Below are positions 17,884 through 24,386 of a DNA stretch of 64,000 nucleotides, piece after piece. Position 1 is the stretch's first letter, and each line of letters begins with the position of its first letter. A program made the translations under genes and the position numbers. The stretch is from Alteromonadaceae bacterium (GTDB lineage Bacteria; Pseudomonadota; Gammaproteobacteria; Pseudomonadales; Oleiphilaceae). The notes beneath the pieces are model-generated. The model made no database searches. It saw nothing but the letters and a program-made list of their open reading frames with translations, and was not told the origin of the DNA. The DNA lies in contig JABXHG010000001.1 of the NCBI GenBank assembly GCA_013393545.1, positions 5,110 through 69,109 of the forward strand, read 5' to 3'.

Positions 17884-18009
17884 ATGCCCATCGAAAAGAA
17901 CCAAGTCGTCCTGTTCCACTACAGCGCCAGAGATGAACAAGGCAACATTGTTGAAGAGTCTCGTGCCGATCACGGTGTGGCTGGTGAGATTATTGAACTG
18001 CCGGTTTGA
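17884..18009 (+). pseudogene. Truncated slyD copy (5' end only)
   Basis: The first ~80 bases match the start of the intact slyD at 22945 closely (MPIEKNQVVLFHYS, then DEQGN), and similarity continues a little upstream through TATAATGG and CACAGAGAA. After about codon 27 the sequence is unrelated and the frame stops at 41 codons. This is a partial duplication; the segment from here to the intact copy is 5.06 kb. Confidence 0.85.
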
Positions 18010-18043
18010 TTAATTGGGAATACAGTAACGGATTTATCTTCCT

Positions 18044-18595
18044 TCAGGTCCACGCATAGGCAACGGCCTGAACACTCCGCCAAAACACCTCCCCTGAGAA
18101 AAACCGATGCTCCCCCGGCTCCTCAGCCACGAATAACCGCCCACCGGATTCCCGGATGCCACCCTCAATCATCAGGTTATCGCTCATCCCGAAGTCCTCA
18201 ACCGCGTGGCCCATTTCATCCCGGTCTGTTCCGCCGGCCCGTTCCCGGTAGCGTCGGCTGTCCAGGGTGAATCCGAAGGCGGGCTTGCCCTGGCCAATCA
18301 TGTAGCCTACTTCGAACACGGTGCCCGGGTCCGCGCTGATGCCGCGGAAGGGCGTCAGGTTGGCGATGATGGCATCGCAGCTGTCCATGAGTTCACGGTT
18401 GGCCTGGTAGATTCGGTGGCCGCGTTCGGGCTTTGCTTCGTTCTCCGGGAATGCCAGTTCCGTGTCCAGCGGGTCCACACCCTCAAGGCCGGCTTCACGG
18501 AGCAGGCGTTTTTTCTCGGCGACGATGGCCCTGTGTTCCTCTGCCGGGAAGAAGACTTCCGGGCCGGCGAGGTAGATGCGTTTTGGTTTTGCCAT
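18044..18595 (-). CDS. Nucleoside 2-deoxyribosyltransferase family protein
   Basis: 183 residues from ATG 18595, at which the family start MAKPKRIYLAGPEVFFP appears; a frame extending to 18787 has no similarity. Enzymes of this family break or exchange the N-glycosidic bond of deoxynucleosides, using a glutamate nucleophile; here the motif DSCDAIIANLTPFRG and the DPGTVFEVGYM segment with the likely catalytic Glu are present. Two partial copies of its 3' half lie at 13808-14083 and 20430-20500. It is the only intact copy. Confidence 0.87.
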   Translation of the reverse strand: MAKPKRIYLAGPEVFFPAEEHRAIVAEKKRLLREAGLEGVDPLDTELAFPENEAKPERGHRIYQANRELMDSCDAIIANLTPFRGISADPGTVFEVGYMIGQGKPAFGFTLDSRRYRERAGGTDRDEMGHAVEDFGMSDNLMIEGGIRESGGRLFVAEEPGEHRFFSGEVFWRSVQAVAYAWT

Positions 18596-18773
18596 GCCCT
18601 TCTGTGGCGGGAGTTGGTTTTTCTGGTGGGTGAGGCTTATGCTCATCAGTCGCAGTTCTCGTCCGGGAGTTGCTTTATGGGTGTGGCTTATCGTATTGCA
18701 TGTTTTTTCCGTTGTGATCCGGATCGCAATATACAGCCCGGTTTCGGATGAACCCGCCAACAGGAGCGCGGTA

Positions 18774-19196
18774 ATGGCATCGCACATTGAAAATGGTCAG
18801 AGCCCATGGGCCAGGTTTCTCGCGCATCTGTTCGTGATTCTCGTGGCCTGGACCATTTTTATCAAATACCTGTTCCCGGTTGGTTTTGCGCTGGCCAGCA
18901 ATGAGCCTTGGGCAACCTATATCTACTGGGACCTGTGGCCGGCTGCGCACCTCTGGCTGGCCTGGGCGTTGTTGGCGAAGCCACGGTATACGCGCCTGCT
19001 GGCTATTGGCATGTCTGTGGTTGAGATCCTGATCATCACCACTCTGTTTTTTGGGTTCCTGGCGGAGCCGGAGTGGTCCATCTGGCGCACGAACTGGTTT
19101 GTGAATAAGGTATTTGTACTGACAGCGTTTGTTCTGGTGCTGAGTACGGCCCTGTTCCGGCCTGGGACCTTGAAGGTGCAGCGGCATAGAGCATAG
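18774..19196 (+). CDS. Four-helix membrane protein of unknown function
   Basis: 140 residues from ATG 18774, preceded by AGGAG. Four hydrophobic stretches (about 15-35, 50-68, 75-95, 110-130) suggest an integral inner-membrane protein with both ends short and soluble. I recognise no domain. It is divergent from the deoxyribosyltransferase gene, sharing its upstream region. Confidence 0.7.
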   Translation: MASHIENGQSPWARFLAHLFVILVAWTIFIKYLFPVGFALASNEPWATYIYWDLWPAAHLWLAWALLAKPRYTRLLAIGMSVVEILIITTLFFGFLAEPEWSIWRTNWFVNKVFVLTAFVLVLSTALFRPGTLKVQRHRA

Positions 19197-19212
19197 AGAA
19201 AACGGGGTAGAT

Positions 19213-19959
19213 CTATTTCTCCGGGCTTTTGATATAGACGACGTTTTTCTCCCGGATGTCGATCTCAAACAAGTCGCTGGCCCGGACCAAATCACTGAGC
19301 TTCTTATACCCGTAGTTCACAGGGGAGAAGGAGCTGTTATTGGAAATATACTGACCAACCTTGCCGAGATGCGCCCAGCCATCGTCATCGGCTGTTTGTT
19401 CCACCGCTGTTCTCAGGGTTCGCACCAGGACGGTGTCGCCCCGCAGTTGGTTGCGGCCCCATTTGGTTTCTGAGGTTGGTTTCGGGGTGCCGCCGGTGGT
19501 GATGCTATCCGGTTCTTCGGTATTCTCGCGTAAATTCTCTGTGTAGATAAATTGCGAGCATGCATTAACAAAGGGCATGGGCGTTTTGCGCTCGCCGAAG
19601 CCAAAGACCGGCAGCCCGGCCTCAAGAATGCGCATGACCAGTGGCGTAAAATCTGAATCGCTGGTCATCAGGGCGAAGGCATCGACGTTTCCGCTATAGA
19701 GCAGATCCATGGCGTCGATGATCATGGAGGCGTCAGTGGCATTTTTGCCAGTTGTGTAGGCAAATTGCTGAACTGGCCGAATGGCGTTGGCGTGGAGCTT
19801 TTCGATCCAGCCACTCAGTTGCGGGCCATTCCAGTTTCCATGCGCATGGCGGACGTTCACGGCACCGTACTTGGCAAGTTCCTGGAGTACCCCTTCGATG
19901 GACTGGTGACTGACGTTGTCACAGTCGATGAGTAGAGCGATTTTGTAATTGCTGTTCAT
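19213..19959 (-). CDS. NYN-domain (PIN-like) protein with OST-HTH/LOTUS domain
   Basis: 248 residues from ATG 19959. The N-terminal NYN domain (about 5-145) shows the acidic residues of a PIN-like nuclease: LLIDCDNV, the central NATDASMIIDAMDLL, and TSDSDFTPLV. A C-terminal OST-HTH/LOTUS domain (about 165-245) follows, which binds RNA in relatives. A ribonuclease role is inferred from the domain pair. A damaged partial copy of the NYN part is present near 20600-20700. Confidence 0.87.
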   Translation of the reverse strand: MNSNYKIALLIDCDNVSHQSIEGVLQELAKYGAVNVRHAHGNWNGPQLSGWIEKLHANAIRPVQQFAYTTGKNATDASMIIDAMDLLYSGNVDAFALMTSDSDFTPLVMRILEAGLPVFGFGERKTPMPFVNACSQFIYTENLRENTEEPDSITTGGTPKPTSETKWGRNQLRGDTVLVRTLRTAVEQTADDDGWAHLGKVGQYISNNSSFSPVNYGYKKLSDLVRASDLFEIDIREKNVVYIKSPEK

Positions 19960-20135
19960 AATGTTTGAGCTGTCCCTGTCTCGGATGGTGATCCTGAATA
20001 CTAGCAGTAAAGCCGGAACCGCGGAAAACCGGGATAGGCCTATGTTGGATGGGTTTAAGGGCATAGAATTGGCGAATGGTATCGAGTGGGTGCTGATGAG
20101 CACTCCGATAAAAAACGCAGCTACAGGCCCTTAAT

Positions 20136-20426
20136 ATGAATGTGGATAAAGCAAAAAAGCGTATTGCAAAGCAAGTTAAGAAGGGCTTTCACGGCTATCC
20201 CTTAGTTTCGCTGGAGTATTTTGGTAAAACGCCCGATTCAGCCAGCGAAGTTGTTATTTCATATACCGAGGAAGAGGGCGCGGAACCTCAGAAGCAGACG
20301 TTCGTAAGTGGAGATGATGCCCGGGAAGATGAAACGATCCAATCCACCCTCCTGAAAATCATTGAGCGAGCCGATGCCAAAACGGTGACCGAAATCGACG
20401 GTATTTCCACCGCCCGTGAAAGCTGA
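20136..20426 (+). CDS. Small conserved-looking hypothetical protein
   Basis: 96 residues, basic N-terminus (MNVDKAKKRIAKQVKKGF) then a mixed alpha/beta body rich in acidic residues. The N-terminal pattern could bind nucleic acid, but I recognise no domain. It begins 176 bases beyond the NYN start, transcribed the other way. No good ribosome site was required to choose the start; ATG 20136 is the first in frame. Confidence 0.6.
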   Translation: MNVDKAKKRIAKQVKKGFHGYPLVSLEYFGKTPDSASEVVISYTEEEGAEPQKQTFVSGDDAREDETIQSTLLKIIERADAKTVTEIDGISTARES

Positions 20427-20429
20427 AGG

Positions 20430-20505
20430 TCAGCTCAACGCCGCAAACAGCTCCCCCGAGAAAAACGGGTGTTCGCCCGGCTCCTCAGGGGCGAATGTCT
20501 GGCCT
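20430..20505 (-). pseudogene. Short 3' fragment of nucleoside 2-deoxyribosyltransferase gene, copy C
   Basis: About 70 bases (AACAGCTCCCCCGAGAAAAA then TGTTCGCCCGGCTCCTCAG) match the region encoding the FFSGE / GEHR segment of the intact gene at about 18080-18140. It begins and ends abruptly. Confidence 0.7.
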
Positions 20506-20589
20506 GGCTTTCAGTAGCAAAGCGTTGTTGCCCGTCTCCTCGAGTTCACGGATGGCGCTTTCGATTTGCGTGGCATAGCGTTTTAGCTG

Positions 20590-20709
20590 GACAGTCCCGA
20601 ACGATTCCAAAGTTGTCTCAACAATGCGCATGACCAACGAAGTGAAATCTGGATTACTGCTCATCATGACGAGGCATCGAGATTTACACTGTGTAGGAAC
20701 GGGCGACAC
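20590..20709 (-). pseudogene. Fragment of an NYN-domain gene
   Basis: On the minus strand the frame reads MMSSNPDFTSLVMRIVETT, which lines up with MTSDSDFTPLVMRILEAG of the intact NYN gene at 19213-19959. One catalytic-type aspartate is lost and the rest of the protein is missing. It abuts the deoxyribosyltransferase fragment, giving two relics in tandem. Confidence 0.7.
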
Positions 20710-20795
20710 AAAACTCCTGGTGTCTAAAACGAAAAAATGATTTATGGTTCAATCAGCTGCTTGATTGACGGAAGCAAAACAAGGACGTTCGGACA

Positions 20796-21473
20796 ATGGA
20801 TTTCACCCCGGTTCTCCAGCCGATTTATACGGCGCTATGGTATCTGATACCCCTCTTCTTCATCGGTGGAGTGCTCAAGTCGCCTTGGTTCAAGGGCAAG
20901 TTTGGGGAGTTTCTGGTCAACCTATCTGCCCGATTGTTCCTGGATAAATCCCGCTACCATCTCATCAAGAACGTTACCCTTCCCACGGACGATGGCACCA
21001 CGCAGATCGACCACGTTCTGGTTTCAGAGTTTGGCGTTTTCGTTGTCGAAACCAAAAACATGAAGGGCTGGATTTTCGGCAGCCCGCACCAGCGCTACTG
21101 GACCCAGAAGATCTACCGTTCCAGCCGCAAGTTCCAGAACCCACTGCACCAAAACTACAAACACGTGAAAACGCTGCAGACACTGCTCGGGCTCAGTGAT
21201 CACCAGATGCATTCAGTTGTCGTGTTTGTGGGTGACAGCACGTTCAAAACACCCATGCCGGAGAACGTGACGCGGGGATTCGGGTATGTCCGCTACATCA
21301 AATCCAAAAAGGACCGGGTGTTGAGTGCCAAGGAGGTGGCAGCGGCTTTGAAAAAAGTGGCGTCCGGCCGTCTGAAGGCATCGTTTGCAACAGATCGGGC
21401 ACATAATCGCCATGTGCGGGGCTTGGTCGCTGAGTCTAAAACCCCAGCTGCGAAACGGGCCCAGGCCCGGTAA
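20796..21473 (+). CDS. NERD-domain protein with N-terminal membrane helix
   Basis: 225 residues: a hydrophobic segment (about 8-28) and then a NERD domain (about 35-150), a nuclease-related fold. The fold's signature is visible as GKFGEFLVNL, IDHVLVSEFGVFVVETKNMKGWIFG, in which the D-x(n)-ExK pattern of PD-(D/E)XK-like nucleases can be seen. The role of single-domain membrane NERD proteins is not established. Located in the accessory zone beside NYN and relic genes. Confidence 0.85.
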   Translation: MDFTPVLQPIYTALWYLIPLFFIGGVLKSPWFKGKFGEFLVNLSARLFLDKSRYHLIKNVTLPTDDGTTQIDHVLVSEFGVFVVETKNMKGWIFGSPHQRYWTQKIYRSSRKFQNPLHQNYKHVKTLQTLLGLSDHQMHSVVVFVGDSTFKTPMPENVTRGFGYVRYIKSKKDRVLSAKEVAAALKKVASGRLKASFATDRAHNRHVRGLVAESKTPAAKRAQAR

Positions 21474-21502
21474 AGGCTTTTGAGGAGGGTGAGTATTAAA
21501 TC

Positions 21503-22000
21503 ATGGACCCGATAAGCTTGGCGTTTTCCGCATACCTCAATACCGTACACTCGACGGTATCCAATCATTTCAATGAAACCAGAAACCTGGAGGTTACTCC
21601 CGTCGTCGTTGAATACGAGGGTGTGCCGGTGTCTTACCAGCATCAGCTTTGGCGGGTGCGTCAGGACAGCGTTTGCGCCAACTACCGGCAGGATATCAGT
21701 AGGTTTTCTGAGTGTACCGCCAAGGCTTCCCGGTTGTTCCACGCGCTGTGTTCGGAATTGAAGCAGTCTGGTGAAAACGGCCAGCGGCAGCTGAATATTC
21801 GAAACATGTACTGCAATGCGGCTGTGTCCTTCAAACCCACCGTCGCCCGCATAGATTCCGCAACAGCGCTCTCTGAGGTGCAAGAGGCTCGACAGGCCTG
21901 CAGTGCGGCGACGGTTGCAGCCATGGGTAGTAGTGACCCGAGGGTGGCGCGGGAGCGAGATAAAGCCTGTGCACATTACCGTAAGTTGAAGGCCCAATAG
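21503..22000 (+). CDS. Hypothetical cysteine-containing protein
   Basis: 165 residues with no signal peptide or membrane helix. Six cysteines are spread along the chain (VCANY, SECTA, ALCSE, MYCNA, ACSAA, ACAHY), which is notable for a protein with no secretion signal. Helical in the second half. AGGAGGGTG lies ahead of ATG 21503. I recognise no domain. Same strand as, and 29 bases after, the NERD gene, with which it may be cotranscribed. Confidence 0.65.
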   Translation: MDPISLAFSAYLNTVHSTVSNHFNETRNLEVTPVVVEYEGVPVSYQHQLWRVRQDSVCANYRQDISRFSECTAKASRLFHALCSELKQSGENGQRQLNIRNMYCNAAVSFKPTVARIDSATALSEVQEARQACSAATVAAMGSSDPRVARERDKACAHYRKLKAQ

Positions 22001-22034
22001 GGAAAAAGAGTCAAAATTCTTAAAAGGAGATGTT

Positions 22035-22256
22035 ATGACGGCTCAACGCTTTACCGAATACAAGATGGTTCATATCGCAGAAGGTGGCTGTGGCACTTTG
22101 TTGCTTGGCTCCTCTGGCTTGCCTTTGAAGAAAATTGAAGCCGAACTGAACCGTTATGCCGCTGAAGGCTGGCAGGTTGTATTCCAGGTTCTCGAGATGA
22201 AGCGGTTCTGGCTGTTTTGGCAGCGTGAAGCTGTGATCGTTACATTGGGGCGTTAA
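22035..22256 (+). CDS. DUF4177-type small protein
   Basis: 73 residues. The pattern YKMVHI near the start, a middle LPLKKIEAELNRYAAEGWQVV and a short C-terminal beta stretch match the DUF4177 family (small ferredoxin-like-fold proteins of unknown function). AAAGGAGA precedes the ATG. It is three bases ahead of the YidD-like gene, so it is probably in one transcript with it. Confidence 0.8.
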   Translation: MTAQRFTEYKMVHIAEGGCGTLLLGSSGLPLKKIEAELNRYAAEGWQVVFQVLEMKRFWLFWQREAVIVTLGR

Positions 22257-22259
22257 CCG

Positions 22260-22517
22260 GTGCTGAAAACGCTGGCGCTGAAGGCCGTCGGGTTATACCG
22301 CCGCACGGGCGGTGGCACTCGATGGTTCGGCATTGACTGCAATTTTGAACCGAGCTGTTCAGCCTATTCCGAGGAAGCCATCCGGCAGTTTGGTCTTCGC
22401 AAAGGGCTGGCATTAACGTTTCACCGTCTTAGAAGGTGCAACCGGCCGGACTCGATCTGCAAATGCATCGAGCCGGTCGCATGGGACATAGAGCATGTTG
22501 AAACAAGAAGAAGTTGA
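22260..22517 (+). CDS. yidD: YidD-like membrane protein insertion factor
   Basis: 85 residues, GTG start. YidD proteins are short amphipathic membrane-associated proteins that assist YidC. The first half matches well (NFEPSCSAYSEEAIRQFGLRKG), but the family's closing RCNPW...DPVP segment is replaced by RCNRPDSICKCIEPV. The normal gene lies between rnpA and yidC; this one is in an accessory zone next to DUF4177 and TM2 genes, so it is probably a divergent second copy. Confidence 0.75.
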   Translation: MLKTLALKAVGLYRRTGGGTRWFGIDCNFEPSCSAYSEEAIRQFGLRKGLALTFHRLRRCNRPDSICKCIEPVAWDIEHVETRRS

Positions 22518-22869
22518 GGCTGAGGAAGAGTCGCTCAGGAAGGCGATTCGCGAGCTGTCAGAAGATCGAAGAGCCGAATTCTATCGGCAAGCCGGGAAAG
22601 CGGTTAAAGACCCGGATACATACGCTGCCTTGAATTGGTTCTTTATCGCTGGCCTGCACCATTTTTACTTGGGGCGCTGGCAACTGGGGCTGCTTGATCT
22701 TGGGGCTCTGGTTCTTGCCATTGTGTGTTTCTCGGCCGGGTTGATTTGGGCGGGTGTTGCTTTGCTCGTCGTCGTGTATTCCTGGGAACTGTGGCAGCTG
22801 TTTAGGTCGCAGATTATTGTTCAGGATTGGAACAACCGGCTTTATCGGCGCTTGCTGCGCCGAGGTTAA
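22495..22869 (+). CDS. TM2-domain membrane protein
   Basis: 124 residues. An acidic, helical N-terminus (about 1-40) precedes two close membrane helices (about 48-90) with NWFFIAGLHHFYLGRWQLG, the turn-rich start of a TM2-type domain. The gene overlaps the YidD-like gene by 23 bases and so is translationally linked to it. Function unknown. Confidence 0.75.
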   Translation: MLKQEEVEAEEESLRKAIRELSEDRRAEFYRQAGKAVKDPDTYAALNWFFIAGLHHFYLGRWQLGLLDLGALVLAIVCFSAGLIWAGVALLVVVYSWELWQLFRSQIIVQDWNNRLYRRLLRRG

Positions 22870-22944
22870 TCAATGAGCGCCAGCACTGATGCCAGTGCAG
22901 TTGGCGGTTATAATGGCTTGTTTAAAACCTGCACAGAGAATCCT

Positions 22945-23424
22945 ATGCCCATCGAAAAAAACCAAGTCGTCCTGTTTCACTACAGCGTTCGTGATGAACA
23001 GGGCAATGTTGTAGAAGACTCCCGGGGCGGTGAGCCCAATGCCTATTTGCATGGCCATGGCGGCATCATCAAGGGCCTGGAAGAAGCCCTGGAAGGCCGC
23101 GAGGCAGGCGATGTCTTCAGCGTTACCGTCACGCCAGAGAAAGCCTATGGCCCGCGTAAGCCGGATGCCGTTCAGCGGGTGCCGATCAAGCATCTGGTCG
23201 GCGCCAAACGGTGGAAGCCTGGCATGATCGCCCAGGTGCAGACCGAACAGGGCCCGCGCCATGTGCTGGTTGCCAAGGTCGGCCACAAGTTTGCGGATGT
23301 GGACACCAACCACCCGATGGCCGGCAGAACCCTGACCTTCGATATCAACATCATTGAAGTGCGTGATGCCGATGCGGAAGAGCTGGCCCATGGCCATGCC
23401 CATGGGCCGGGCGGGCATCACTGA
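22945..23424 (+). CDS. slyD: SlyD-type FKBP peptidyl-prolyl isomerase
   Basis: 159 residues. An FKBP domain is interrupted by the IF insert, and the protein ends in a histidine-rich metal-binding tail (HGHAHGPGGHH). It catalyses prolyl cis-trans isomerisation, acts as a chaperone and binds nickel or zinc in relatives. ATG 22945 gives the family start MPIEKNQVVLFHY. The promoter region and first ~27 codons also occur as a truncated copy at about 17840-17960. A thioredoxin-like gene follows after four bases. Confidence 0.92.
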   Translation: MPIEKNQVVLFHYSVRDEQGNVVEDSRGGEPNAYLHGHGGIIKGLEEALEGREAGDVFSVTVTPEKAYGPRKPDAVQRVPIKHLVGAKRWKPGMIAQVQTEQGPRHVLVAKVGHKFADVDTNHPMAGRTLTFDINIIEVRDADAEELAHGHAHGPGGHH

Positions 23425-23427
23425 GGC

Positions 23428-23757
23428 ATGCAAAGCATCTGCTCGGAAGAGGCGTTGTCGGAATTGCTCCAGTCCAGCCCTGCGGTGCTACTGTTGTACG
23501 GGGGAGCAAGCTGCGGCGTCTGCCAGGCCATCAAGCCCCAGTTGGAAAAGCTTGTCAGCGAAGAGTTCCCGCGGCTGGTCACCGCTTATATCGATTGCCA
23601 GGCAACTGCGGGCCCACTGTGTGCGGCCCGCGGGATCTTTTCTCTGCCTGTTGTCCAGTTGTGGTTCGAAGGGCAGCGGTTTGCGGAGTTTGTCAGGGTG
23701 TTTTCTCTTGGTGAGGTGCGTGCCGCGCTGGAGCGGCCTTATGGGCTTTTGAGTTAG
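23428..23757 (+). CDS. Thioredoxin-like protein (CGVC active site)
   Basis: 109 residues with a thioredoxin fold and a CGVC redox motif at residues 29-32, preceded by LLLYGGAS and followed by a cis-Pro loop (FSLPVVQLW). The non-canonical dipeptide between the cysteines (GV not GP) points to a different redox potential. No signal peptide, so cytoplasmic. It starts four bases after slyD and is probably cotranscribed with it. Confidence 0.85.
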   Translation: MQSICSEEALSELLQSSPAVLLLYGGASCGVCQAIKPQLEKLVSEEFPRLVTAYIDCQATAGPLCAARGIFSLPVVQLWFEGQRFAEFVRVFSLGEVRAALERPYGLLS

Positions 23758-23890
23758 CCTGAGCACGCATTCGGGCATCAGCCTCGGGCCAACGCAACCT
23801 GATAATACGAGTTGGGCGCGGCACTCGGGTTGATTTCTTCCGCTCTGCCCTGATGGTTTAAACCAGTAAGCAACCATAGGCAAATTGATA

Positions 23891-24331
23891 ATGACTGATA
23901 TTCGACACCTTGTATGTCCCCATTGCCACAAAGTGAATCGCGTACCCGCCGATAAGCTGTCAGCCGGCGGCAATTGCGGTGCCTGCAAACAGCCGCTCTG
24001 GCCGGATCAGGTTCTGGAGCTGGGAGATCAGAGCTTTGCAGCCCATACAACGCGCAGTGATGTGCCGGTGCTGGTGGATTTCTGGGCCAGCTGGTGCGGC
24101 CCCTGCAAGGCGATGGCGCCTCAGTTCGAGCAGGCTGCAAAAGCATGGCGCGGTAAAGTGCGCTTTGCCAAGCTGAACACCGAGCAATCCCCCGGGCCGG
24201 CCGGTCAGTATGGTATTCGCAGTATACCCACGATGATCCTGTTCCAGAATGGCCGGGAAGTAGCGCGCCAGAGTGGTGCCATGAACCACGCACAGATCAG
24301 CCAGTGGCTGGAATCGAACGGTATTCAATAA
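23891..24331 (+). CDS. trxC: Thioredoxin 2
   Basis: 146 residues from ATG 23891. An N-terminal zinc-binding module has CPHC at 9-12 and CGAC at 29-32, followed by a thioredoxin domain with WCGPC at 68-72 and the cis-Pro segment RSIPTMILF. TrxC reduces disulfides under oxidative stress in relatives and is often OxyR-controlled; no such site is argued for here. Monocistronic, convergent with the ATPase gene. Confidence 0.95.
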   Translation: MTDIRHLVCPHCHKVNRVPADKLSAGGNCGACKQPLWPDQVLELGDQSFAAHTTRSDVPVLVDFWASWCGPCKAMAPQFEQAAKAWRGKVRFAKLNTEQSPGPAGQYGIRSIPTMILFQNGREVARQSGAMNHAQISQWLESNGIQ

Positions 24332-24386
24332 GTTCGATCTCCGATTGAGTGGCGCTCCCGAAGGGGCCATGACGGCGAGTCAGTGC

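Noticed and set aside
12700..22900. Prophage, suggested by the lysozyme
   Set aside because: No capsid, terminase, portal, tail or integrase genes; the lysozyme stands only with its inhibitor-like partner.
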